This document shows, one piece after another, positions 38,001-44,919 of a stretch of 44,919 nt of DNA; positions within the stretch are counted from its first letter, which is position 1, and every line of letters begins with the position of its first letter. The notes beneath the pieces were generated by a model. The model worked only from the letters and a program-made list of their open reading frames with translations. It was not told the DNA's origin and did not search any database. A program made the translations under genes and the position numbers. Source of the DNA: an uncultured Xylophilus sp. (GTDB lineage: Bacteria; Pseudomonadota; Gammaproteobacteria; Burkholderiales; Burkholderiaceae_C); contig CAJYQL010000124.1 in NCBI GenBank assembly GCA_913776965.1, forward strand, positions 1-44,919, read 5' to 3'.

Positions 38001-38507
38001 ATGTCCCTTGTCGTCCCTTCGCCCGACGTTTCTGCTGCACCCCCATCCCGGCGGCGCTGGCTGCTCGCTTTCGGCGCCGGCCTGCTGCTGGCCGCGGCAT
38101 GGGGGTCGGTGGTGCAGACCCAGTTCAACCTCTCGGCCGTCACCGGCCTCGGCGTGGCGGTGGATGCCGCTACGCGGCTGCGCACCACGCTGCAGGACCT
38201 GGTGTTCTTCGGCCCCATCTACGCCGGGCTGGTGCTGGCGGCCTGGCTGCCCGCCTTCGCGCTGGCGGGCTGGGTGGCACGTCGCTACCCGGCCGGACGC
38301 ATCGGCCTGTTCGCCTGGGCCGCGGGCATCGGGCTGGTGGTGGCGGTGCGGATAGCCGATGCGGTAGCGCCGATGCCGGTGCTGATCTATGCGACCCGGA
38401 CCTGGGACGGGCTGCTTTGGATGCAGCTCGGCAGCATGGTGGGCGGCGGACTGTTCGCCGCGCTCACCCGGTCCGCCTCACGCGCAGCCGCTGCCGGCCG
38501 AGGCTGA
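38001..38507 (+). CDS. small integral membrane protein, unknown function
   Basis: 168 residues. Four hydrophobic segments are visible: RWLLAFGAGLLLAAAWGSVV, LVFFGPIYAGLVLAAWLPAF, IGLFAWAAGIGLVVAV and LLWMQLGSMVGGGLFAAL, joined by short loops with an Arg-rich C-terminus (SRAAAAGRG). The start is the ATG at 38001; there is a start about 36 bases away on the other strand. I do not recognise the family. Its 3' end overlaps the convergent LysR gene by 30 bases. Confidence 0.75.
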   Translation: MSLVVPSPDVSAAPPSRRRWLLAFGAGLLLAAAWGSVVQTQFNLSAVTGLGVAVDAATRLRTTLQDLVFFGPIYAGLVLAAWLPAFALAGWVARRYPAGRIGLFAWAAGIGLVVAVRIADAVAPMPVLIYATRTWDGLLWMQLGSMVGGGLFAALTRSASRAAAAGRG

Positions 38508-39398
38508 CGGCCCGCCCGCGGCCGGCGTGGCCCGGGCGCGGGCCACCGCCTCGTCGCGGAAGGCTTCCACCAGCCGCAGCCGCTGCGCCGCACGCGACCA
38601 GACCAGCCCCATGCGCCGCGGCTCGCAGGGCAGCGGCAGCGGCAGGTGCGCCACCCGCAGGCCCTCGGGCCACGGCCGCACCCAGCGCGGCACCAGCGAC
38701 ACGCCCAGGCCCCGGTCCACCATCACCGCGATCGCGCCGAGCGCGTTGATCTCGAACCGCTCGCGCGGCACGATGCCGGCGCGGCGCAGGTAGCCGTCCG
38801 CGAGCTGGCCGCCCCATTGGCTGCGGTCGTAGCGGATCAGCGGCTCGCTGCGCAGCAAGGCATGCGGATCTGCGCCGGCCCAGCGCTCCGGCACCAGCAG
38901 GCCGAGCGGCTCCTCGTGCAGCAGCTGCCAGCACAGCGTCTTGGGCAGCGGCACCGGCGACTGCATGACGATCGCCACGTCCAGCTCGCCGCGCAGCACC
39001 GCGGGGTACATGTCCATCGAGAAGCCGGGCTGCACGAACACGGTGATGCCCGGATAGCGCTGCACCATCGCCGCGAGCAGGTCCGGCACCATGCCCTGCA
39101 ACGCGTTGGTGCCGGCGCCCAGCCGCATCTCGCCGGCCAGCAGGTCGTCGTGGGCGGCGGCACGCAGTCCGGTCACCTGCGCGAGCAGGTCGCGTGCGTG
39201 CGGGGCGATGCGTGCGCCGGCCTCGGTCGGCACCACGGTCCGGCCGGCCCGCACCAAGAGCGGCGTGCCCAGCTCGCGTTCCAGCGCCCGCAGCTGCTGG
39301 CCGACCGCCGCCGGGGTGAGCTGCAGCCGGCGTGCCGCCTCGGCCATCGAGCCGTGGTCCAGCACCGCGACGAAGCTCTGCAGGAAGTCGGTGTTCAT
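38478..39398 (-). CDS. LysR-family transcriptional regulator
   Basis: 306 residues. The N-terminal winged helix MNTDFLQSFVAVLDHGSMAEAARRLQ (1-26, then LTPAAVGQQLRALERELG) is the canonical LysR pattern. The effector domain (about 90-295) carries the periplasmic-binding-protein fold with LDVAIVMQ and MVDRGLGVSLVPRWV. It is divergent from the CitE-like/Bug/CoA-transferase run, so it very likely regulates that run in response to its substrate or an intermediate. The 117-base divergent gap holds two inverted repeats. Confidence 0.94.
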   Translation of the reverse strand: MNTDFLQSFVAVLDHGSMAEAARRLQLTPAAVGQQLRALERELGTPLLVRAGRTVVPTEAGARIAPHARDLLAQVTGLRAAAHDDLLAGEMRLGAGTNALQGMVPDLLAAMVQRYPGITVFVQPGFSMDMYPAVLRGELDVAIVMQSPVPLPKTLCWQLLHEEPLGLLVPERWAGADPHALLRSEPLIRYDRSQWGGQLADGYLRRAGIVPRERFEINALGAIAVMVDRGLGVSLVPRWVRPWPEGLRVAHLPLPLPCEPRRMGLVWSRAAQRLRLVEAFRDEAVARARATPAAGGPSASAGSGCA

Positions 39399-39424
39399 CG
39401 GTCGGGACGCAAGGAAATCTTCAT

Positions 39425-39436
39425 TCTAAAAATAGA
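39425..39436. promoter_or_regulatory. AT-rich inverted repeat in LysR / lyase gap
   Basis: tcta-aaaa-taga, a 4-bp-arm dyad in an AT-rich block, 27 bases upstream of the LysR start. It is a candidate activation or autoregulation half of a LysR operator, or part of a promoter. Confidence 0.4.
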
Positions 39437-39445
39437 TCGCCCCCA

Positions 39446-39462
39446 TTCTTCTTGGCGAAGAA
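39446..39462. promoter_or_regulatory. candidate LysR operator dyad
   Basis: ttcttc - ttggc - gaagaa is a perfect 6-bp inverted repeat with 5-base spacer. LysR sites are usually interrupted dyads of this size, often with T-N11-A; here T and A bound a 17-base site. It lies 53 bases before the lyase GTG. Confidence 0.55.
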
Positions 39463-39515
39463 GCGGCGCAGACTCGCGGCTCCAGCGACTTCGTCCTTCC
39501 CAGGAGCCCCGTCCC

Positions 39516-40388
39516 GTGCGCAGCAAGCTCTTCGTCCCCGGCTCCCGTCCGGAACTCTTTTCCAAGGCGCTGGCCGGTCCGGCCGACGCGCTGTCCTTCG
39601 ACCTGGAGGATGCCGTCGCCGAGGAACGCAAGGCCGAGGCCCGCGGCACGGTTGCGGACCTGCTGCAGTCGGCCGAGGCGCATGCCGCCGGCAAGACGCT
39701 GATCGTGCGGGTCAACGCGCTCGCCACGCCGCATTTCGCGGCCGACGTGGAGGCGGTGGTCCGCGACGGCCTGCACCTGCTTAACCTGCCGAAGGCCGAA
39801 ACGCCCGATGAGGTGCGCACCGCCGCCGATGCACTGGAAGCCGCCGAGCGGCGCAACGGTGTGACGGCGCCAGTCGGCCTGCTGCTCAACATCGAATCGC
39901 CGCGCGGCCTGCGGCGGGCCGCCGAACTGGCGTCCGCGCATCCGCGGGTGGCGGGGCTGCAGCTCGGCTTCGGCGACCTGTTCGAGCCGCTCGGCATCGC
40001 CCGGCGCGACGTGGCGAACGTCCATGCGGCCATGTTCGCCGTGCGGCTGGCCGCCGGGGAAGCAGGCGTCTATGCGGTCGATTCCGCCTTCGCCGATGTG
40101 CAGGACACCGAAGGCTACATGGCCGAGGCCGACATGGCGCGGCGCCTGGGCTTCGTCGGCAAGAGCTGCATCCATCCGTCGCAGGTGGCGCTGGCGCACC
40201 GGGTGTTCCGGCCGGCCGACGCCGAGATCGCGCATGCGCTGCGGGTGCTGGACGCTGCCCGCGACGCGGAGGCGCGCGGCGTCGGCGCCTATGTGGTCGA
40301 CGGCCGCATGGTCGACGGCCCGTTCGTCCGCCGCGCGCAGCGCATCGTGGACGATGCCCGCGCGCTCGGCCTGATACCCCCGGCCTGA
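39516..40388 (+). CDS. CitE-like CoA-ester lyase (HpcH/HpaI aldolase superfamily)
   Basis: 290 residues from a GTG preceded by CAGGAGC (39501-39507). The CitE-like beta/alpha barrel is clear: RSKLFVPGSRPELFSKAL, LSFDLEDAVAEERKAEAR, LIVRVNALATPHF, LLLNIESPRGLRRAAEL, GLQLGFGDLFEPLGIARRD and GFVGKSCIHPSQV. The Glu and Asp in the IES and GDL motifs are the usual Mg ligands, and the first Arg binds the carboxylate. Stand-alone CitE-like proteins cleave malyl-, citramalyl- or related beta-hydroxyacyl-CoA esters. With a class III CoA-transferase in the same run, it may cleave a CoA ester produced by that enzyme. The substrate is unknown. Confidence 0.9.
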   Translation: MRSKLFVPGSRPELFSKALAGPADALSFDLEDAVAEERKAEARGTVADLLQSAEAHAAGKTLIVRVNALATPHFAADVEAVVRDGLHLLNLPKAETPDEVRTAADALEAAERRNGVTAPVGLLLNIESPRGLRRAAELASAHPRVAGLQLGFGDLFEPLGIARRDVANVHAAMFAVRLAAGEAGVYAVDSAFADVQDTEGYMAEADMARRLGFVGKSCIHPSQVALAHRVFRPADAEIAHALRVLDAARDAEARGVGAYVVDGRMVDGPFVRRAQRIVDDARALGLIPPA

Positions 40389-40439
40389 GCCGGCCTGCCG
40401 GCGCCGTTCCCGCATCCATAACGACAGGAGACCCACCCC

Positions 40440-41438
40440 ATGCCCCTCCACCCTTCGTCCAGCCGCCGGGCTGCTGCCGGCCTGTTGGCCGTGCTCGCCG
40501 TCTCGGCCCTCGCCGGCGCCGCGCAGCCCGCGCTCGCGCAGGACAGCTGGCCGTCCCGCGCGCTGACCATCGTCGTGCCGTACCCGCCGGGCGGCTCCAA
40601 CGACGTGTTCGCCCGCGCGGTAGGCAAACGCCTCGGCGACGCGCTCGGCCAGCCGGTGGTGATCGACAACAAGCCGGGTGCCGGCGGCAGCCTCGGGACC
40701 GCCCTGGTCGCGAAGGCGCCGGCCGACGGCTACACGCTGGTCGCGGTGTCGTCGAGCTACGTGACCAACGCCGCGGTGCAGCCGAAGCTGCCGTTCGACC
40801 CGGTGAAGTCGCTGGTGCCGGTGGCGCCGATGGCCCGGGGTGCCTTCCTCGTCGCGGTGCGCCAGGACCTGCCGGTGAAGACGCCGGCGGAGCTGGTCGC
40901 GCTGGCCAAGGCGCAGCCCGGCAAGTTGAATTACGCCTCGTCCGGGCCGGGCAGCACCAACCAGTTCGCCACCGAGCTGCTGAAGGCCAGCACCGGCACG
41001 TTCATCACGCACATCCCCTACCGGGGCATGGCTCCGGCCACCAACGACCTGATGGGCGGCGCGGTGGATATCCTGATCGCGAGCAGCCCGTCGCTGCAGG
41101 CGGCGCTGAAGTCCGGCAAGGCCCGGGCGATCGCCGTCACCAGCCCGCAGCAGAGCCCGATCGCGCCCGACCTGCCGCCGATGGCCAGCGCCGCGCCGGG
41201 CTTCAACTTCGAGATCTGGTGGGGGCTGCTGGCACCGGCCGGCGTGCCCGACCCGGTGCTGCAGCGGATCAATGCCGAGGTCGCGCGCATTGTGAATTCC
41301 GCCGACATGAAGGCCTTCTTCCTGCGCGAGGGCGCCGAGCCGTTCTCGGCCTCGGTCGCGCAGTTCGGCCAGCAGGTGCGCAGCGAAATCCCGTACTGGC
41401 AGAAGATCGCCCGCCAAGCCGGCATCAGCCAGGAATAG
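40440..41438 (+). CDS. Bug-family tripartite-tricarboxylate-type solute receptor 1
   Basis: 332 residues. The signal peptide ends near PALAQDSW; GACAGGAGA (40422-40430) is the ribosome-binding site. Bug signatures: WPSRALTIVVPYPPGGSNDVF, GQPVVIDNKPGAGGSLGT, LNYASSGPGSTNQFATEL, THIPYRG and FEIWWGLLAPAGVPDPVL. Periplasmic receptors of this family bind carboxylates, often dicarboxylates, by a conserved water-mediated contact. No TctA/TctB membrane genes occur in the window. It is located between the CoA lyase and the amidohydrolase, so its ligand is likely the substrate of this pathway. Confidence 0.94.
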   Translation: MPLHPSSSRRAAAGLLAVLAVSALAGAAQPALAQDSWPSRALTIVVPYPPGGSNDVFARAVGKRLGDALGQPVVIDNKPGAGGSLGTALVAKAPADGYTLVAVSSSYVTNAAVQPKLPFDPVKSLVPVAPMARGAFLVAVRQDLPVKTPAELVALAKAQPGKLNYASSGPGSTNQFATELLKASTGTFITHIPYRGMAPATNDLMGGAVDILIASSPSLQAALKSGKARAIAVTSPQQSPIAPDLPPMASAAPGFNFEIWWGLLAPAGVPDPVLQRINAEVARIVNSADMKAFFLREGAEPFSASVAQFGQQVRSEIPYWQKIARQAGISQE

Positions 41439-41457
41439 CGCTGCGCAGCGCCTGCCC

Positions 41458-42327
41458 ATGACCGCCTATTCCAATTCCGCCGGCACCGCGCCGCCGCACA
41501 CGTCGGGCTTTCCGGATGCCTGCGACGCGCACATCCATGTCTACGACGCGCGTTTTCCCGAGACGGACGGACCCGCGCTGACCGCCACGCCGCGGCAGGC
41601 AACCGCCGAGGACTATGTCCGCATCCAGCGCCGGCTCGGCACCCGCCGCGCGGTGGTGGTGCAGCCGCGGGTCTACGGCACCGACAACCGGTGCACGCTG
41701 GACGCGATCGCGCAGCTCGGCCGCGACCGCACCCGCGGTATCGCGGTCGTCACGCCCGACGTGGCCGATACGGAACTCGCGGCCCTGCATGCCGGCGGCA
41801 TCCGCGGCGTGCGCATGACGCTGCATGCCGCGACCGGTGCGCCGACCCGCATCGACATGCTGGAGGCGCTCGCGGCGCGCATCGCACCGCTCGGCTGGCA
41901 CCTGCAGCTGCACCTGCAGGCCGACCAGATCGCGGCGCACGCCGCCACGATCGCACGGCTGCCCTGCACGGTGGTGTTCGACCACCTGGCCCGCTTGCCG
42001 CACGGTGCGGCGGGTCTGACCCATCCAGCCTTCGACACGGTGCGCGGCCTGCTGCAGGATGGCCGCGCCTGGCTCAAGCTGAGCGGCGCCTACCTGAACA
42101 CCTCGTATGGGCCACCCGGATATGCCGACACCCATGCGGTCGCCCGTGCATGGGTCGCGGCGGCGCCCGACCGGCTGGTGTGGGGCAGCGACTGGCCCCA
42201 CGCGACCGAGGAAACCCACAAGCCGGACGACGCCCGGCTGTTCGACCTGCTGGCCGAATGGCTGCCCGACGATGCCGTGCGCCGGCGGGTGCTGGTGGAC
42301 AACCCGGCCCGGCTCTACGGCTTCTGA
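41458..42327 (+). CDS. amidohydrolase-2 family (LigI/lactonase-like) metal-hydrolase
   Basis: 289 residues. The TIM-barrel amidohydrolase-2 pattern appears: CDAHIHVYDARFP with the HxH pair, RRAVVVQPRVYGTDN, GIRGVRMTLHA, WHLQLHLQADQI, VFDHLARLPHG, WLKLSGAYLNT and LVWGSDWPHATEE with the Asp that activates water. It resembles 2-pyrone-4,6-dicarboxylate lactonase (LigI), sulfomuconolactonase and sugar-lactonase enzymes, so a lactone of a di- or tricarboxylic acid is the most likely substrate. It follows the first Bug receptor by 19 bases and precedes the second by 39. Confidence 0.88.
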   Translation: MTAYSNSAGTAPPHTSGFPDACDAHIHVYDARFPETDGPALTATPRQATAEDYVRIQRRLGTRRAVVVQPRVYGTDNRCTLDAIAQLGRDRTRGIAVVTPDVADTELAALHAGGIRGVRMTLHAATGAPTRIDMLEALAARIAPLGWHLQLHLQADQIAAHAATIARLPCTVVFDHLARLPHGAAGLTHPAFDTVRGLLQDGRAWLKLSGAYLNTSYGPPGYADTHAVARAWVAAAPDRLVWGSDWPHATEETHKPDDARLFDLLAEWLPDDAVRRRVLVDNPARLYGF

Positions 42328-42366
42328 ACCGCGCCTTCCGCAAGACCAACCCGACAGGAGACTTCC

Positions 42367-43344
42367 ATGCAACTGAACCGCCGCGCGTTCTGCGCCTCGT
42401 CCGCCGCTGCCATCGCCACCGCGGCGCTTCCCGCAGCCTGGGCGCAGTCCGACTATCCGAACCGGCCGATCCGGCTGGTCGTCCCGATCGTCGCCGGCCA
42501 GGCGACCGACATCCTGGCACGCGTGGTCGCCGACCAGCTCGGCCGCGCGCTGGGCCAGCCGATCGTGATCGACAACAAGCCCGGCGCCGGCACCACCATC
42601 GGCACCGACTTCGTCGCCAAGGCCGCGCCCGACGGCTACACGCTGGTGATGGCGACCAGCGGCGGCTTCGCGGTCGCGCCGGCGCTCTATGCCAAGCTGC
42701 CGTACGACCCGATCCGCGACTTCGCGCCGATCACCAACCTCGGCACGGTCACGCAGACCCTGGTCACGGCCGCCAATGCGCCGTGGAAGGACCTGCCGCA
42801 GTTCCTCGCTGCGGCGAAGGCGAAGTCGATGAGCTATGCCTCCGCCGGCATTGGCACCACCTCGCACCTGGCGACCGAGGCATTCATCGGCCAGACCGGC
42901 ATCCAGATGGTGCATGTGCCGTTCAAGGGCGTGTCCGAGGCGCAGCCGCAGGTGATCAGCGGCCAGATCGAGGTGATGTTCGACGCGCTGCCGGCGGTGC
43001 TGCCGCAGATCAAGGCCGGCCGCCTGCGGGTGCTGGGCGTCGGGTCGGCGCAGCGGTCGCCCTTCCTGCCGGATGCGCCCACCATCGCGGAGCAGGGCGT
43101 GCCGGGCTTCGAGGCGATCGGCTGGATCGGCGTGGCCGCGCCGGCGAAGACGCCGGCGCCGATCCTCGACCGGCTCAACACCGAGCTGCGCCGCATCATG
43201 GCGCTGCCCGAGACGCGCGAGAAGCTGCGCACGCTGTACTTCACCCCGGCCGAAAGCACCCGCGAGGCGTTCGCGCAGTTCATCGCGGCCGACCTCGCCA
43301 AGTCCGCCCGCGTCGCCAAGGCCGCCCGCATCACCGCCGAATGA
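42367..43344 (+). CDS. Bug-family tripartite-tricarboxylate-type solute receptor 2
   Basis: 325 residues; the N-terminus MQLNRRAFCASSAAAIATAA is Arg-Arg-containing, and export may be Sec or Tat; cleavage is near AWAQSDYP. Bug motifs: YPNRPIRLVVPIVAGQATD, GQPIVIDNKPGAGTTIGTDF, MSYASAGIGTTSHLATEAF, VHVPFKGVSEAQPQVISGQ and FEAIGWIGVAAPAKTP. It is only distantly similar to receptor 1, so it probably binds a related but different ligand, or the two are redundant. The ATG of the CoA-transferase gene overlaps its stop (ATGA). Confidence 0.94.
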   Translation: MQLNRRAFCASSAAAIATAALPAAWAQSDYPNRPIRLVVPIVAGQATDILARVVADQLGRALGQPIVIDNKPGAGTTIGTDFVAKAAPDGYTLVMATSGGFAVAPALYAKLPYDPIRDFAPITNLGTVTQTLVTAANAPWKDLPQFLAAAKAKSMSYASAGIGTTSHLATEAFIGQTGIQMVHVPFKGVSEAQPQVISGQIEVMFDALPAVLPQIKAGRLRVLGVGSAQRSPFLPDAPTIAEQGVPGFEAIGWIGVAAPAKTPAPILDRLNTELRRIMALPETREKLRTLYFTPAESTREAFAQFIAADLAKSARVAKAARITAE

Positions 43345-44558
43345 ACACGACGACCGCATCCGCCGACAGCCCGGCCCCCGGCCCGCTCGCCGGCATCCGG
43401 GTCCTGGACCTGAGCGCCTACATCGCCGGCCCCTACGGCTGCACGCTGCTCGCCGACATGGGTGCCGAGGTCGTCAAGATCGAGCCGCCGACCGGCGACA
43501 ACCTGCGCAAGTACCCATCCACGCTGGCCGCGGAAAGCCGCGCCTTCATGGGCGTGAACCGGGGCAAGCGTGGCCTGGCGCTCGACCTGAAGAAGCCCGA
43601 GGCGCTGGAGGTGCTGCACCGCCTGCTGCAGGACGCCGACGTGCTGGTGCACAACTTCCGGCCGTCGGTGCCGGCGCGGCTGGGCATCGGCTACGAGCAG
43701 CTGCGCGAGCGCTATCCGCGGCTGGTGTACTGCGCCATGACCGGCTACGGCGATACCGGCCCGCTAAAGGACAAGGCCGGCTACGACCAGGTGCTGCAGA
43801 CGCTGTCAGGCATGTGCATGCTGCAGGGCAAGGCGGGCGGGCCGCCCGAGATCCTGTACGGATCGGTGGTCGACTATTACGCGGCGGCGATGCTCGCGAT
43901 GGGCGTGAGCGCAGCGCTGTTCGAGCGCACCCGCTCCGGCTGCGGCCAGTACGTCGGCGTGTCGCTGCTGCGCAGCGCGCTGGCGATGCAGTCGGCCCGC
44001 ATGGTCTGGGCCGAAGGGGAGGGCCGCGACGTAGGGCGCGACATGCGTTCCGGCGGCATCACCGGGCTGCATCCGGCGCGGGAGGGTCATGTGTACCTGT
44101 CCGCCAACACGCCGCATTTCTGGCGCGAATTGTGCCGCCGCACCGGCCTCGACGCGCTCGCCGACGATCCGCGCTACGACACGGTGCGCAAGCGCGCCCA
44201 GCATGCCGACGAAATCGTGCCGCGCCTGCGCGCCGCGCTGCAGCAGCACACCGCGCTGGAATGGGAAGCGATCTTCGGCGAGGCCGTCCCGTGCGCCGCC
44301 GCACGGTCGGTGGAGGACATGTTCGACCATCCCCAGGTGTTGGCCGAGGGGCTGGTCGAAGACATGGAGCATCCGGTGGTGGGCCGCTACCGGGGTTTCG
44401 GCAAGCCGGTGCGCTTCGGCGACACGCCCGGCGGCAAGCCCCTGCCGTCGCCGACCTTCGGCCAGCATGCGGCGGAGATCCTCGCCGCGCACGGTTACAG
44501 CGACGCGCAGGTGGCGCAGCTGCGGTCCCTGGGGGTGCTGCCCGACACGATGGCCTGA
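43341..44558 (+). CDS. class III (CaiB/BaiF-type) CoA-transferase
   Basis: 405 residues. The knotted-dimer family is recognised from LAGIRVLDLSAYIAGPYGC, LLADMGAEVVKIEPPTGDN, GVNRGKRGLALDLKKPEA, LVHNFRPSVPARLGIGYE, YCAMTGYGDTGPL and YGSVVDYYAAAMLAMGVSA. Asp178 in this last motif is the catalytic residue forming the acyl anhydride. The enzyme moves CoA from a donor (often succinyl-CoA) onto a carboxylic acid. It overlaps receptor 2 by 4 bases (ATGA) and is the last gene of the run, followed by a stem-loop. With a CitE-like lyase upstream, activation and then C-C cleavage of the acid is plausible. Confidence 0.93.
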   Translation: MNTTTASADSPAPGPLAGIRVLDLSAYIAGPYGCTLLADMGAEVVKIEPPTGDNLRKYPSTLAAESRAFMGVNRGKRGLALDLKKPEALEVLHRLLQDADVLVHNFRPSVPARLGIGYEQLRERYPRLVYCAMTGYGDTGPLKDKAGYDQVLQTLSGMCMLQGKAGGPPEILYGSVVDYYAAAMLAMGVSAALFERTRSGCGQYVGVSLLRSALAMQSARMVWAEGEGRDVGRDMRSGGITGLHPAREGHVYLSANTPHFWRELCRRTGLDALADDPRYDTVRKRAQHADEIVPRLRAALQQHTALEWEAIFGEAVPCAAARSVEDMFDHPQVLAEGLVEDMEHPVVGRYRGFGKPVRFGDTPGGKPLPSPTFGQHAAEILAAHGYSDAQVAQLRSLGVLPDTMA

Positions 44559-44593
44559 AAACGGAAAAGCCCGCCGGGGAACCGGGCGGGCTT
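44558..44593. terminator. strong stem-loop after the CoA-transferase, likely bidirectional
   Basis: 9-bp inverted repeat aagcccgcc (44567-44575) / ggcgggctt (44585-44593). On the plus strand the following bases are only weakly T-rich. On the minus strand it is followed by two T4 runs (A at 44565-44568 and 44558-44561), so it works best as the end of a minus-strand transcript entering from the right. Confidence 0.75.
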
Positions 44594-44756
44594 CGCAGAA
44601 TTGGTCGTAGGCTCTTACGCGGCCCACGTTACGGCATTTTCACTTGCGGGAGTCACCTGTTGTTTTTCTCGTCGTGGCAACCCTGGTCCGACGCGCCGCC
44701 GTGAGATTCGACTTTGCCTGCGCAGGCAACCAAAAGATCTTGCGATACCTTGGGCA
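44565..44756 (-). ncRNA. candidate structured RNA at the right edge (6S-like in size and shape)
   Basis: A minus-strand tataat (44763-44768 as attata on plus) lies 6-7 bases before position 44756, and about 190 bases later comes the intrinsic terminator. Between them no open frame looks real. The ends can pair: minus-strand CGCA (44744-44741) with UGCG (44597-44594), GA with UC, and UUGGUUG (44733-44727) with CGACCAA (44607-44601), 13 pairs in total. An inner CGUCG/CGACG hairpin sits at 44670-44693. Size, closing stem and terminator fit a 6S-type RNA, but I do not recognise its conserved primary sequence, so identity is open. Confidence 0.35.
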
Positions 44757-44763
44757 GCGCGGA

Positions 44764-44919
44764 TTATAGGTCGCGAGCGAACAACCTCCCCGCCGCAAGG
44801 GCATCCAGCGCCTCCTGCAGGTTGCGGCGCGCCGCGGCATCGCAGCGCACGTGGAAGGCATCGGTGAGGTAGATGCGCGGCCGCTCCAGGAACCCGCGCA
44901 GCACCGCGCTGCGACCGGC
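44764..44919 (-). CDS. 3' end of an unidentified minus-strand gene
   Basis: The last 51 codons are visible, reading into the window from the right, ending RRNLQEALDALAAGRLFARDL and a TAA stop at 44764-44766. The frame is open to the edge and continues the dense coding pattern. The family is not recognised from this short piece. The TAA overlaps the tataat promoter-like box of the candidate RNA. Confidence 0.55.
   Translation of the reverse strand, partial: AGRSAVLRGFLERPRIYLTDAFHVRCDAAARRNLQEALDALAAGRLFARDL

Noticed and set aside
44714-44729. Perfect palindrome ttgcctgcgcaggcaa as an operator
   Set aside because: It lies inside the candidate RNA, where it could equally be a local hairpin competing with the closing stem; no regulator or start codon is placed to use it.

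Overview
The window is GC-rich (roughly 70 % G+C), densely coded DNA with many GTG starts and 4-base stop/start overlaps. Gene content points to a betaproteobacterium of the order Burkholderiales, most likely Comamonadaceae or a close relative. The supporting features are two Bug-type solute receptors, a fused UraD-allantoate amidohydrolase, a PuuD-type urate hydroxylase, an EpsE/F/G/L exopolysaccharide set, and a short repeat resembling one I remember from Comamonadaceae genomes. No database search was run; all names rest on motifs, length and context. I saw no tRNA, rRNA, CRISPR array, insertion sequence, integrase or phage gene. No stretch above 300 bases lacks a gene; the longest gaps are about 200-230 bases.

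Layout. 1-3816: a GMC oxidoreductase cut by the left edge, then a fused NADP-malic enzyme/phosphotransacetylase-like protein (maeB) with a clear terminator. 3983-21569: an exopolysaccharide locus. ugd (UDP-glucuronate supply) diverges from a long run coding for export protein, chain-length regulator, EpsG-like ATPase, flippase, glycosyltransferase, polymerase/ligase, secreted glycoside hydrolase, outer-membrane barrel and polysaccharide deacetylase. A GNAT-fold acyltransferase gene lies on the opposite strand, followed by a coupled trio of glycosyltransferase, GMC oxidoreductase and SDR epimerase. No chain-initiating sugar-phosphate transferase and no exosortase is present, so initiation must be encoded elsewhere.

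21647-30127: a DUF1810 gene, then a purine (urate) degradation region. On the minus strand are the GntR regulator, puuE allantoinase, a uraD-allC fusion and an M20 hydrolase. On the plus strand are hiuH, xdhC and puuD, with a small minus-strand lipoprotein gene between hiuH and xdhC. A perfect 16-base palindrome in the gntR/hiuH gap and a similar imperfect site before puuD look like the operators of this regulon. Urate would be oxidised by PuuD, and the products processed in turn by HiuH, UraD, PuuE and AllC.

30183-37964: opgD (periplasmic glucan), an EAL-CBS-GGDEF cyclic-di-GMP protein, a stand-alone aceE-type dehydrogenase E1, and a periplasmic glucose/sorbosone-dehydrogenase-like protein. 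38001-44558: a small membrane protein, a LysR regulator and a divergent run coding for CitE-like CoA lyase, Bug receptor, LigI-like amidohydrolase, second Bug receptor and class III CoA-transferase. This looks like a small uptake-and-catabolism pathway for an unidentified carboxylate or lactone. The right edge holds a strong terminator, a candidate structured RNA and the 3' end of an unidentified minus-strand gene.

The most distinctive observation is a 44-base ungapped repeat found twice, inside puuD and inside aceE. It is read in different frames and lies in both cases in a linker or loop of the protein.
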